From Prionace glauca (Eukaryota > Chordata > Chondrichthyes > Carcharhiniformes > Carcharhinidae), in contig CM075760.1 in assembly GCA_037974335.1 (NCBI GenBank), forward strand, positions 36,899,609-36,963,608: 64,000 bases of DNA, given 5' to 3'. Below, one piece after another: positions 1 through 9,963 of this stretch. The notes under the pieces were generated by a model. The model was not told where the DNA came from and ran no database searches. It saw nothing but the letters and a program-made list of their open reading frames with translations. How positions within the stretch are numbered: the first letter of the stretch is position 1; each line of letters starts with the position of its first letter. A program made the position numbers and the translations under genes.

Positions 1-102
1 GCATTGAACGAAGAATTAATTCTGCAGTCACCTAAAGGAAGGAATGCTGAGCAGAGCAGTGGGTGAGGTTCAAATCTTCGTGAGAAAACATCAGTTTCAA
101 AT

Positions 103-136
103 CCACTTTCACTGCTATTTTGATTGCAGGTCAGGA
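103..136 (+). pseudogene. tRNA-Glu relic, fragment
   Basis: The bases resemble the anticodon-arm to acceptor part of tRNA-Glu but are heavily decayed and the 5' half is missing. A longer version of the same relic sits at 7035-7096. Both lie about 360 bp before a tRNA-Leu, so this is the first sign of the block duplication that built the array. Confidence 0.45.
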
Positions 137-498
137 AGTGAAGCTTTATTGCTCGCCTCCAATCCGTGATAATAAATATCAATTATTTCCCGGCAGTAGG
201 CACGAATCTCAGTCTCGCCTTGTGTTCTGTCCTTTCTCAGGTAAAGACTCGCAGCAAATTCAACAGGAAGCCATATTCTCCCATCTGAGGAGCAGACGAG
301 GTTAAGGACAGTTTAAATGGAGCCGGCCCTTCACTGCAGCTCATTGTGTTTCTGACTGGAGATGATTTTTGTTTGCTGCACATTCCAGGATCATCTGATT
401 CGGTGACGATTTCTTCATCGCCCATCCCAACTCCACTGATTTTAACATGTTTCAGTGTCAATGCAGTGAGATGACAGTATTATCACGTATCCTTGTGT

Positions 499-579
499 GG
501 TAGTGTGGCCGAGCGGTCTAAGGCGCTGGATTTAAACTCCAGTCTCTCTAGAGGCTGGATTCAAATCCCCCAACTTCCA
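499..579 (+). pseudogene. tRNA-Leu pseudogene, anticodon TAA
   Basis: The 5' half matches vertebrate tRNA-Leu(TAG) almost base for base, including the D arm and A box, and the anticodon stem is intact. The loop reads TTTAAAC, giving anticodon TAA instead of the TAG seen in the paralogue at 7456. The T arm and 3' acceptor strand are damaged: the T stem has mismatched bases and two of seven acceptor pairs fail. It is probably a dead copy of a TAG-type leucine tRNA. Confidence 0.75.
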
Positions 580-829
580 GCGAGCAGTATAACGCAGGGG
601 TGTGTGTGGTCTCGTTATTATGTTGACAAACACCCTTGCAAGAACGGGATATTGCGCTTGACTCATCAATCGACAGTTCCGACGCGCCATTGCAAAAAGG
701 AAATCTCACCGACCTCCTCAGAATGCATACAGGGACAATGTTAGAGGCCCTTCCTTCTCCAGCACGTCCCCAGAGTGGAGAAGCTACAGTGTCTTCTTGG
801 GAACCTTCAGCATGCAATTGATGAAGACA

Positions 830-1480
830 AATATCTCGCGAAGGCCATCTCCACACCCACCTACTTGCCTTCAAAACACAGTTCAACCTCAAACAGACCA
901 TTGTTCGCAGAAAACTACCCAGCCTGCAGGAGAACAGCGACAATGACACCACACACCACCGCCACGGCAACCTCTACAAGATGTGTTGGATCATTGAAAT
1001 GGATGTCATCATCAAACGTGAGAACAGAATCCACCAGGTAGACCATATATACACATGTAACTGAGCCACCGTGGTCTACCTCATCCATTGCATGAAAGGA
1101 TATTCCGTATCATGGTATATCGCCCAGACCATGCAGATACTCCAACAGATGAATGGACACCGCTTCACAGCCGACAAGGCTATTCCATTCCTGTCGGGGA
1201 ACACTTAAGCAGTGAAGGGCATTCACCCACCGATCTTCGGGTAAGCTTTCTCCAAGGCGGCCTTCAAGACACACCACAACACAAAATCGCTGAACAGATC
1301 TGATAGACAAATTCCAAATACACAGAACGGCTTCAACCGGGATTTTGCGTTCATGAAACACGACTTGTAACCCCCACCTTTTGGCCTGGGCTTGCAAAAT
1401 CCTAGTAAGTGTCCAGGCTTGAGACAATTCACACTGCTTTAACCTGTCCTTATCCCCCTCTCCACTTAATCTCACAGTTG
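830..1480 (+). mobile_element. Penelope-like element remnant (GIY-YIG end)
   Basis: Plus-strand translation in shifting frames gives pieces typical of the C-terminal GIY-YIG endonuclease of Penelope-like elements: a VVYLIHC stretch near 1070-1090, then MNGHR near 1150, then PVGEHL, GHSPTDLRVSFLQGGL and a final FNRDF-like stretch near 1330-1350. The same order occurs at 40215-40425 (plus) and 24900-25150 (minus). The tail at 1373-1480 matches the linker before the right arm of the 39.4-40.7 kb element. It is old and broken. A related piece appears at 7700-7890. Confidence 0.65.
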
Positions 1481-1799
1481 CTGCTTCTGAGTGAAAACTG
1501 CCTCTTCTTCACTGGAGGTAGGAAAGTTACCGCTGAATTCAATGAAAGTGTTTTCTTGTCACTGAGCACAAGATTTGGACCCAGATCTGCGAGGTATTTG
1601 TGTCAGTAGAAGGAATAAAGTTTTCCCTATTAACAGTCAGATTTTAACATCAGCATTTTATATCATCTGCGCTTTGTAGCCTATCGCTCTCTCTTTTTTG
1701 TTCTTTTCATGTGACATTTCCAATTCAGACGTTAAAGAGGATATTGATTCCGAGAGCAGTGGAAGTAACACAGGATTGTTGTACAACAATAAATCTACT

Positions 1800-1871
1800 T
1801 TCCCTAACCGGGAATCGAACCCGGGCCGCAGCGGTGAGAGCGCCGAATCCTAACCACTAGACCACCAGGGA
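1800..1871 (-). tRNA. tRNA-Glu(CTC)
   Basis: A 72-nt cloverleaf that matches the vertebrate tRNA-Glu(CTC) sequence nearly throughout. The anticodon loop is CTCTCAC, the T arm is CCGGG/TTCGATT/CCCGG, and the D arm carries the usual A box. Two acceptor pairs near the base are G-T wobbles. It is the first of three similar Glu genes on this strand (also 6193-6264 and 9237-9308), with shared flanking sequence. Confidence 0.88.
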
Positions 1872-2394
1872 AGCTGATACAATTTTTTTTTAAAGATGAA
1901 CTTATCCATGAACCAATTGCTATTTATTTTACTTCAGACTGTTTAATTCACCAAATACAAGTTTATCCTTCACATTGCTGTGTTTAGATCACACACAAGT
2001 GACAGTTTGAGCCAATGAAAGCAGTGATTCCTGTTAGCTGGAACAGGAAATGGACAGTGAGGTGAAATGGCCCCGCAAGCTGCTCATGTGGCGCTTTCAA
2101 TTTCCAAATCCCACCAAACCCATCACTGTGGTTCCTGTGAAACTTGGAAGGTAACACACAGCAGGTTTTCAACACGGAGGGTAACGGGGACAAGTCATTT
2201 ACCAAACTGGGAAGTAGGGAAAGCCAAAGGATGATACACGGCATTGAGAGGAGATGGAGTTTACAGATAACAGTACAAAGAAACACAGATATCTTATCTT
2301 CCTGATCCAGTTACTGATTACAGGAATGTACACAGTGAGAATTATCCACTGTCACACTCTCCTTCCAGCCTTGAGCTCGGAGTTAAGTTTTGAA

Positions 2395-2885
2395 GGGTTT
2401 GAATTCTTTCTCCAGTAATTCAGGGTTTTGTTGAGACCACATTTGGAACAGTCTGTGCAGTTTGGATCCCCGCATTTTGGACAGAATGAAAGCAAAACCT
2501 GAGGATGCTGGAATCTGAATCAAAAACAGAAAATGCTGGAAAATCTCAACAGCTTTAATGGGAAACAATAGGTAGCACTGAAAAACTGAAACATTATTTC
2601 TCCTGATCCGGGAATCTGAAACACGGGGGCACAATCTCAGGATAAGGTGCTGATGATTGAGGGCTGAGATGAGGAGAAATTGCTTCACTCAAAGGCTGGT
2701 GAATCTTGGGAATTCTCTACTCCAGAGGGTTCTGATGCTCCATCATTGAACACATTTCAGTTTGGGTTAGACAGATTTATGATCATTCCAGGAATGAATG
2801 GAAACAAGGATATGGAATTGGAACAAATGCTCAGCCACATGTTCATGTTTCGATTGTACTTTTTTCAAAATTTAGTGGTGTAATG
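2395..2885 (+). mobile_element. old LINE (CR1-type) 3' fragment
   Basis: The stretches around 2430-2480 (pattern TTTGGAACAGTCTGTGCAG) and 2660-2850 (TTCACTCAAAGG, then LWNSL-like and GFL-like codons) are the C-terminal end of a CR1-type reverse-transcriptase ORF. They are split by about 120 bp containing a common AAAATGCTGGAAAATCTC repeat, also seen near 22945. The frame is decayed. A sister fragment lies at 9362-9575 next to the duplicated Glu and Asn genes, so it was carried in the block duplication. Confidence 0.6.
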
Positions 2886-3064
2886 GAACATATAATGTTT
2901 TATGTGATGTGTTAGAAATCAATCGTCATTAAATAATGTTGGTAACACCAGATAACAGTACAGCCGGGAACAATTGACAGCTATTTTGTATTGGCACCAA
3001 CGGACCCATTGCCAACAGGCAACTGTTTGCTGTGAATGCTGATGGTGAGAAAATAGTAAAATTC

Positions 3065-3139
3065 CGTCCCTGTGTGGTTTCAAACCACCAACCTTTACGG
3101 TTAACAGCCGAACGCGCTGACCAATTGCACCACAGAGAT
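3065..3139 (-). tRNA. tRNA-Asn(GTT), slightly degenerate
   Basis: The fold follows vertebrate tRNA-Asn with anticodon loop CTGTTAA and an intact anticodon stem. It is 75 nt against the usual 74 because of one extra base in the variable loop, and the first acceptor pair is A-C. A TTTT run suitable as a Pol III terminator lies within 20 bp downstream on the minus strand. It may be functional or in early decay. Confidence 0.7.
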
Positions 3140-3887
3140 AGTCGGTATTAAGTAAATTCTAAACTAGTGTGTCAGTGATCACAATTCTATTTCTGAAAAC
3201 CTGTTCCAGAACTGCAGTATGACGGCACTGTTTACAATTCTATACAAGTCTCTTTAGTTCCGTTGATCCCGCAGCACTGCTGTAGTGTATTGGTTATTCC
3301 CTTTCTCCTATGAACGGGAAGGTAAAATAAATCCACGTCTCTTACCACAGAGAGGAATTCAACGGGAGGCAAAGGGAACTGATCAGCATTTTTATTATGG
3401 GATTGAAACATTCAGGCACATAAATTCTGTCCGTTTCAGGAAAGTCCAGTAGATTCGCACTGAGTCTCGATTCCCTCATCTGTCTGATTGGTTTCTCCTG
3501 TTTCTTAGTGATGAAAAACGATTTTAAAATATATTCTTCCGTGAAATGTGTGCCATTTCCTCTAGTTCACTTACAGTATCACTTGCATCTGTCTTTTTGA
3601 GCACATACTACTATCAGATATTTCAGACGGTGATTAACCATATTAATCTGCACCTAGAAACCCATTAAATCTGTTGTAGACTGAATAAGATGCGGATAAA
3701 TGCTCGGTGTCAAAATCGACTTCCCTGTCTTTTCGTCAAAATAACGTGTTTATAATTTCACAGAAAATATTTGAGGGTGATATCAGATCAACGATAACAT
3801 GTGTTTAACATCGAAGTTCGGTTCATGTTGAGCAACAAACTGAAATCAAACAGTTTTCCCTTCCACCACACGAGAAAGCTTAACAAT

Positions 3888-3960
3888 TGTTTCTGCCTGG
3901 TTTCGAACCGGGGACCTTCTGTCTGTTAAATGAACGTGATAACCACTACACTACAGAAAC
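3888..3960 (-). pseudogene. tRNA-Val pseudogene, anticodon AAC
   Basis: Acceptor, D and T arms match tRNA-Val well, but the anticodon stem does not pair: TTCAT faces ACAGA, with two internal mismatches. The anticodon reads AAC. The intact paralogue is at 8752-8824, and sequence on the other side (4021-4110 against 8884-8960) also repeats, so the two are products of one block duplication. Confidence 0.7.
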
Positions 3961-4603
3961 AGCTGGCAGTGCACTATAGCGAATCTGCGTATCTGCAGTG
4001 TTCAACTAGGCCATGTTGCTGCAGGTTCCGATGGTTAGACTGAGAGCCCATGTCACTGAATTCAGGGAGATAACCGTTATTTCAATCTGATTGTACAACT
4101 TATCCCCAACCTCAAAACTTTCATCTGGCAAATATCTAAGGGAGCAATGATTTCTACCCATTCATTAATGCATCATTTTCATCTTTCTTCGAATAATCCC
4201 AATCAATTGTCTTCAGTGATAAAAGCAAATTACTGCGGATGGGAAAAGAGGAAATGTTCCAAAATCTCCCAATGTCTGACAGCACTTGTAAGGAGTGAAA
4301 AGGGCGGACGTTTCGAGTCCAGATGACACTTTATCAAACGGAGTTACTCCGATCGAGAAGACAGACAGGAACACAGGCTGAATGGCTGTTTGCCGATATA
4401 AGCTGCAGAATTGCCAACATTGAGACTGCAATCCCTGCCCAGAGGATGGATGGGGAATTTCTAACTGAGCTTCAAATCCTGTCATTTTCACCTCCCGTCA
4501 TTTCTCATCGTGACTTATTTTTGTTGAAAATTATTGGAAATAAAGCAATGGGCACAGCGATGTTCAATTCATGACAAATCTCTCACATCAGCATCACTGA
4601 ACG

Positions 4604-4655
4604 TCCAGTGATCAGGATCGGCGCCGTGACGCGGTTTCGATTCCCAGTCACGGAG
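4604..4655 (+). pseudogene. tRNA-Glu relic
   Basis: The stretch retains AGTGATCAGGATCGGCGC and a later TTTCGATTCCCAGTCACGGA, which are the D-arm and T-arm-to-acceptor parts of tRNA-Glu. The middle is shortened and no full cloverleaf can form. Confidence 0.5.
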
Positions 4656-5007
4656 TGAATCAGTTTTTGTTCAATTCTTCATTTAATGAAAACACGCCCG
4701 ACAGCGTCTGTGAAGGGAACAACATCCAAATCTTCCAGCTGGATGAACTGGCATCGGAGCTGGAGAAGTCAGCGATGTAACACTAACGATAAACTCTGAA
4801 GAACATACATGTCAGATACACAACATACATGTCAAATACACACACAGCACACGTGTCAAATCATGTCACTTTCAAGTTGCGGCTTTTAACTTTCTGCTCT
4901 CCACCTCAGACATTTCCACATTCATCAAAAATCCCCCACCTCAAACCCCATCCTGCTCCTCAATCCACTGATAATGCTATTCGTACCGCAAGGTGGCGAT
5001 AGCATTT

Positions 5008-5080
5008 GGCTCCGTAGCTCAGTGGTTAGAGCACTGGTCTAGTAAACCAGGGGTCGCGAGTTCAATTCTCGCTGGAGCCT
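5008..5080 (+). tRNA. tRNA-Thr(AGT)
   Basis: A 73-nt cloverleaf close to vertebrate threonine tRNAs. The acceptor GGCTCCG pairs with TGGAGCC with one wobble, the anticodon arm is CTGGT/CTAGTAA/ACCAG, and the T arm CGCGAG...CTCGCT is intact. The body resembles the TGT isoacceptor more than the usual AGT one, so the anticodon may have arisen from a TGT gene by one base change. It is the only Thr gene in the window. Confidence 0.9.
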
Positions 5081-5484
5081 CCACACAAAGTTTAGTTACA
5101 ATAAACCGTAGGAAAAAGGCAGGTAGAGTGGGAGGTGGAGCAGAGTGCTCTTCTAAGTATAGGGGCAGATCGGGTGCAACTTTGGAAAGTAAACCGATTT
5201 TCTTCTTCGTGAAAAAATATAGAATGACCAGAACATATTTGAGGAGCTGAAAAATATAAATGTTGATATTAAGAATAGAATAGATGTATTTACACAAGGA
5301 ATACACATGTAGGTGCAGCAGTTAATTGGAAGGAAATTACATTTTGTTCTTACTGGCGGCAGACAGGAGTTTAAAAATAACGAGGTTTTTCTCCTGTTAC
5401 ACAGGGTTTTGTTGAAGTCAGGTTGAATATTCTGCGCAGATGTGACAGTCACATTTAAAAATGTTTATGCTTTGCATTAGAAAC

Positions 5485-5942
5485 GGTAAGGAGAAGGTTC
5501 ACCAGATTGCTCCCTGGGGTCAGTAAGTTGTCCTATGATGAAATTGTCTGTAGTTTAGAAGAATATGAGGTGATCTCTTTGAATCTACACAGTTCTGATT
5601 CGGTTTGATGGAAGAAGGCTGAGAGATTTTCTTTTTTCTGCTGTTCGGGAATCTGACCCAATGCGGCACAGATTATCATTTAAGGCCAAGATAAGCAGAA
5701 ATTGCTTCACTCAAAGGGTGAGAATCTTTGGCATTCTCTGTACCTGACAGTGATGTATGTCCCATCATCAAGCACATATAAAGTTGGGATAAACAGGTTT
5801 CTGATTTCTTGGAGAATTCAGGGATATGGGGAGTTGCTGGAAAAACTAAGTTATATCCAAAGATCAGCCATGATGATAATGAATGGTGGAAATCTCGATG
5901 GGCCGAGTGGTCTGCTTCTCCTCCTGTGATTCATGTTAGAAT
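5485..5942 (+). mobile_element. old LINE (CR1-type) 3' fragment
   Basis: The order is typical of a CR1 ORF2 C-terminus and tail: AGGTTCACCAGATT, then GAATATGAGGTGATCTC, AAATTGCTTCACTCAAAGG, and finally a tail around GGCCGAGTGGTCTGCTTCTCCTCCTGTGAT. The reading frame is broken in several places. Confidence 0.65.
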
Positions 5943-6192
5943 AAAAACATTTAAAAGCGTTTGTCTCGCAAATATCTAAGGGAGCAATGATTTCTACCCA
6001 TTCATTAATGCATCATTTTCATCTTTCTTCCAAAAATCATCCGCATTTTGTAGCCTGTCGCTCCCTTTTTCCTTTGTTCTTTAAATGTAACATTTCCAAT
6101 TCAGATACTAAAGAGGAAATCTCCCTGATAGCGACTCCAACAGAACTGGTGCAGACCGGGAAGTAACACAGGATTGTTGCAATAAATCTACA

Positions 6193-6264
6193 TTCCCTGA
6201 CCGGGAATCGAACCCGGGCCGCGGCGGTGAGAGCACCGAATCCTAACCACTAGACAACCAGGGA
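6193..6264 (-). tRNA. tRNA-Glu(CTC)
   Basis: A 72-nt cloverleaf with intact acceptor, D and T arms. The anticodon arm CGGTG/CTCTCAC/CGCCG has one wobble. It differs from the copies at 1800 and 9237 at a few positions. Upstream and downstream flanks repeat those of the 1800 copy. Confidence 0.88.
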
Positions 6265-6402
6265 AGCTGATGACTACACTATAAAGTATTATATTATCCA
6301 TGAGCCAACTGTCTTTTGTTTTGTTTCTGTCTTTTTATTCACCAAATACAAGTCTCTCCTTCACATTGCCATGTTTATATCACACACAAGTGATATAAAC
6401 TT

Positions 6403-6443
6403 GTGGCCACAGTGCAGAATCCAAACCACTGATCCAACAGGGA
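6403..6443 (-). pseudogene. tRNA-Glu relic, fragment
   Basis: On the minus strand the bases resemble the acceptor, D arm and start of the anticodon arm of the Glu genes, with several changes and no T arm. It lies about 140 bp from the intact gene at 6193, consistent with an older tandem copy. Confidence 0.5.
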
Positions 6444-7034
6444 AGCTGACAGTGACTTTCCCAATCAGCGGATCATCCTCATTTTAGCCTTTCTCTTCCT
6501 TCTCTTCCGTCACACAATAGGCAGGTTTCTCATTATAAAAACGCACTCTGCTTATTTCCACACTTGACACCTGTCATCGAGCCCATGGTGGTGAAAACGA
6601 TGACTTTGCATCATTGGAACACCCGGGTTCCGCAATCACCAGCTCAGTGTTACCTTGTCCATCATTCCTTGTGTCAAATAAAACATCCTCCAACCTTACA
6701 TTCTGCCGCTTTTAAGGACTGACCCCTGATTTCACAATTAGAGAATGCAGGGTGAACCCATCAGACTAATTAAAATTTACAAAAATATGAAGAATAGAAC
6801 TTTTCCCTCAGTATTCAATAAAAAGGATTCGGAAAAAAAAATCTGCCCAGTTTCATTCCATGGGATTCGGACGGGATAACTATTGTAGAATTATTGCTGC
6901 AATTGACTGAACACTTCCCTGGTGTTGAAAATGGTAACATTTCGCAGGTGTTAGGTTTTGGTGCAAGTGGTCTGGCGTGGCAATTAAAGTAACAAAAGGA
7001 TCATGGACAAAACAGATTGTAAAACCCGCTGTAA

Positions 7035-7096
7035 TCTGCTGGTCTGGTGGTTAGAGTTTGAAGCTTTCACTGCTGTTTTGATTGCAAGCCAGGGAA
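7035..7096 (+). pseudogene. tRNA-Glu relic
   Basis: The outline of a Glu tRNA remains: CTGGTCTGGTGGTTAGAG for the D arm, GCTTTCACTGCTG for the anticodon arm and a final CAGGGAA acceptor. The anticodon region reads more like TTC than CTC. It is too altered to fold. It is the counterpart of the fragment at 103-136. Confidence 0.6.
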
Positions 7097-7455
7097 TGAA
7101 GATTTATTGCTCTCCTCCAATCAGTGACAATAAATTTCAGTTATTTCCCTGCAGAACGCTCAAATCTCAGCCTCGCCGTGTGTTCTGTCCTTTCTCAAGT
7201 GAAAATCCTGAGCCAGTTCAACAGGAAGACATATTGTCCTTTCTGGGGTCCAGACGAGGTTAATTCAGTTTAAATGGAGCCGGCTCCTCACTGCAGCTCA
7301 TTGTGTCTCTGACTGGAGATGATTTTTGTTTGCTGCACATTTCAGGATCATCTGATTCGGATACGATTTCCTCATGGCCCATCCCAGCTCCACGGATTCT
7401 GATATATTTCAGTATTAATGCAATAAAAATACATGATTATGATACCTTGCTGTGT

Positions 7456-7537
7456 GGTAGCGTGGCCGAGCGGTCTAAGGCGCTGGATTTAGGCTCCAGT
7501 CTCTATCGAGGCGTGGGTTCGAATCCCACCGCTGCCA
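7456..7537 (+). tRNA. tRNA-Leu(TAG)
   Basis: An 82-nt type II tRNA with a long variable arm, nearly identical to vertebrate tRNA-Leu(TAG). Acceptor GGTAGCG/CGCTGCC, anticodon arm CTGGA/TTTAGGC/TCCAG and T arm GTGGG/TTCGAAT/CCCAC all pair. A T5 run follows within about 20 bp as a Pol III terminator. This is the healthy counterpart of the decayed copy at 499-579. Confidence 0.95.
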
Positions 7538-7689
7538 GAGTTGGTGCAAGTTTTTGACCTTGGAGTTGAAATCCAACAGCTGTGGTTGGATGCAGGAGTG
7601 TGTGCGGTGCCGTTTTTGACAGATGTCCCTGTAAGAACAGAATATTGCATTTGACTCATCAATCGTCAGTTCCGATAGGACACACCAAA

Positions 7690-7890
7690 AGAAATCACGC
7701 ACCGATCTCCTCTGGGACCCGGCGGTCAGTGTTCTTCCTCCCCCAGTCAGTCCCCAGAGTTCGGAAGCTGTGGCATCTTCTTAAGTGTACAATCGATGGA
7801 GGCGAATATCACGCGAAGGCCATTTCCACACCCGCACTGCTTACCTTCAAAAAACAGCAAAAGGAAATTGAGAAGCGACGAGCTTAAGGA
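7690..7890 (+). mobile_element. Penelope-like remnant, duplicated piece
   Basis: The stretch aligns with 775-890: both contain CGCGAAGGCCAT(C/T)TCCACACCC followed by a TTCAAAA(A/C) segment. In the first block it leads into the GIY-YIG remnant at 830-1480, so this is the duplicated beginning of the same old insertion. It holds no usable frame. Confidence 0.4.
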
Positions 7891-8092
7891 CAGTTTAAAT
7901 GATGCTGTCCGTTCAGTGCAGCTCATTGTGTTTCTGACTGGAAATGATTTCTGTTTGTTACACAGTTCAGGCTTATCTGGTACAGGGAAGGATCTGTCTC
8001 AATCCTCCCGATGGTCTTCCCCAACTGCATTGCTTTATACGAATTTCAGTAACATTTCCATTAAATAATATGATTATGATACACCCTAATGT

Positions 8093-8174
8093 AGTAGTGT
8101 GGCCGAGCGGTCTAAGGCGCTGGATTAAGACTCTAGTCTCTGTGAAGGTGTGGGTTCGAATCCCACTGCTACTA
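8093..8174 (+). tRNA. tRNA-Leu(AAG)
   Basis: An 82-nt type II tRNA. Acceptor AGTAGTG pairs with TGCTACT (two G-T wobbles), the anticodon loop is TTAAGAC with anticodon AAG, and the T arm is perfect. A TTTT run lies about 20 bp downstream. The upstream 200 bp (CTCATTGTGTTTCTGACTGGA...) repeat the flanks of the Leu copies at 499 and 7456, so all three come from one ancestor with anticodon changes among TAA, TAG and AAG. Confidence 0.85.
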
Positions 8175-8550
8175 AAATGGGTTTGTGTTTTGGCAGATGT
8201 CCCTGTAAGAGGCTCCAGCCTCACTGCTGGAGCCTCACAGCTCAGATTGAAAGCAGGAGTGTGTGTCGTGTCCTTTTCGTCATGTGATCCTTCTGTGAAA
8301 TGTGTGTCATTTCCTCTGTATATCTCGTATCTGTCTTTTTAAGCACGGAGTACTGTCGGACAGTGATCAGATGGTGACTAACCATATTAGTCAGCATCTA
8401 TAAACCCATTAAATTCTTTGTTGACTGAATGAGATGCGGATATGTGCTCGATGTCAAAATCGAACTTCCCTGTCAGTACGTAAAATAGGTTCTTATTTCA
8501 CGGAAAATATTTGAGGGCAATGATAACAGGCCTCTAACATCGAAGTTCAG

Positions 8551-8725
8551 GTAATGAACATAAGAAATAGGAGCAGGAGTAGGCCAACTAGCCCTTCGAG
8601 CCTGGCCCGCCATTCAATAAGATCATGGCTTATCTGTTGTGGCTCAGTTCCACATCCCCGCCCTCTCCCCATAACCCTTAATCCCCTCTCTCATCAAAAA
8701 CCCATCAACCTGCGTCTTTTCCCCT
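8551..8725 (-). mobile_element. CR1-C 3' tail, 5'-truncated
   Basis: On the minus strand this is the last roughly 170 bp of the CR1-C type: end of the ORF2 (GYGERAG-like codons), the AGGCTCGAAGGGC tail and a TTCTTATG-type end. It lies about 30 bp from the tRNA-Val gene at 8752 and is absent from the duplicate near 3840-3888, so it inserted after the tRNA block duplication. Confidence 0.8.
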
Positions 8726-8751
8726 TCCCCGGCATGAGAAAGCTTAATGAA

Positions 8752-8824
8752 TGTTTCTGCCCGGTTTCGAACCGGGGACCTTTCGCGTGTGAAGCGAATG
8801 TGATAACCACTACACTACAGAAAC
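8752..8824 (-). tRNA. tRNA-Val(CAC)
   Basis: A 73-nt cloverleaf matching vertebrate tRNA-Val(CAC). Acceptor GTTTCTG/CAGAAAC, anticodon arm TTCGC/TTCACAC/GCGAA and T arm CCCGG/TTCGAAA/CCGGG all pair. It is the intact partner of the pseudogene at 3888-3960. Confidence 0.93.
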
Positions 8825-9236
8825 AACTGGAAAAGTAATGGAGCAAATCAGCCTGTCTGCAATTTTCAACTGCGCTGTGTTGCTGCAGGTTCCGATGGTC
8901 AGACTGAGAGCCCATATCAATGAATTCAGGAAGATAACCGTTACTTTCAATCTGATTGTACATCTTATCCCCAACATCAAAATTTAAAAGCGTTCGTATC
9001 TAAGGGATCAATGATTTCTACCCATTCATTAATGCATCATTTTCATCTTTCTTCCAATAATCTCAGCATTTGTACCATCAGCGCTTTGTAACCTGTCGCT
9101 CCTTTTTTTTCTCTGTTCTTTAAATCTGACATTTCCAATTCAGATACTAAAGAGGAAATCTCCCTGATACAGATTCCAACAGAACTGGTGCAGACCGGGA
9201 AATAACACAGGATTGTTGTACAGCAATAAATCTGCA

Positions 9237-9308
9237 TTCCCTGACCGGGAATCGAACCCGGGCCGCGGCGGTGAGAGCGCCGAATCCTAACCACTAGACC
9301 ACCAGGGA
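9237..9308 (-). tRNA. tRNA-Glu(CTC)
   Basis: A 72-nt cloverleaf that appears identical to the standard vertebrate tRNA-Glu(CTC), with anticodon arm CGGCG/CTCTCAC/CGCCG. It is the best preserved of the three Glu genes. Confidence 0.95.
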
Positions 9309-9361
9309 AACTTCCTGATTTCAAACTATTACTTTACTTGAGTCACCTACCTTTAGTTTTA

Positions 9362-9575
9362 TTTCGACATAGACACAATCTCAGGATAAGGCGCTGATGA
9401 TTTAGGACTGTGATGAGGAGAAATTGCTTTACTCAAAGGCTGGTGAATCTTGGGAATTCTCTACTCCAGAGGTTGTTGATGCTCTATCATTGAACACATT
9501 TCAGTTTGGGTTAGACAGATTTATGATCTATCCAGGAATGAATGGAAGCAGGGATATGGAATTGGAGCAAATGCT
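9362..9575 (+). mobile_element. old LINE 3' fragment, duplicated
   Basis: It repeats 2635-2840 closely, with the same CTCAGGATAAGG and TTAGACAGATTTATGATC words. It is the second copy of an old CR1-type 3' end, carried along in the tRNA block duplication. Confidence 0.6.
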
Positions 9576-9631
9576 CAGCCAATAGCTCATTTTTCAGTTG
9601 TTTTTTTTTATGTTTAAAGGTATAATGGAAG

Positions 9632-9634
<3 letters not shown>

Positions 9635-9674
<40 letters not shown>

Positions 9675-9718
9675 GATATATATACATGTAATGGTGTACA
9701 GATATATATATATATAAA
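9635..9718. repeat. AT-rich dinucleotide microsatellite
   Basis: A (TA)n run of about 34 bp is followed by ACACACGATATATATACATG and a second (TA)n run. It has no counterpart at the matching place in the first block (about 2880), so it expanded after the duplication. Confidence 0.9.
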
Positions 9719-9889
9719 ATGTTATATGTAATATGTTTGAAGCCAATCGTCATTAAATAATGTTGGTAATACCAGATAACAGTACAGCCGGGAACAATTC
9801 ACAGCTATTTTTTATTGGCACCCACGGACCCATTGCCAACAGGCAACTGTTTAACCGTGAATACTGATGGTGAGGAAGGAGTAAAATTC

Positions 9890-9963
9890 CGACTTTGGAT
9901 GGTCTCGAACCACCAACCTTTCCGTTAATAGCCAAACGTGCTGACCAATTGCGCAACAGAGAC
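9890..9963 (-). pseudogene. tRNA-Asn pseudogene
   Basis: The D arm and T arm still resemble tRNA-Asn, but the acceptor has two mismatches, the anticodon stem has a G-G clash and the anticodon reads ATT. It occupies the place in the second block that the GTT gene at 3065 holds in the first. Confidence 0.75.

Noticed and set aside
4993-5250. Open frame of 85 codons over the tRNA-Thr
   Set aside because: It is formed by the tRNA gene itself and following DNA. The frames at 493-744 and 7303-7557 likewise run over tRNA-Leu genes.
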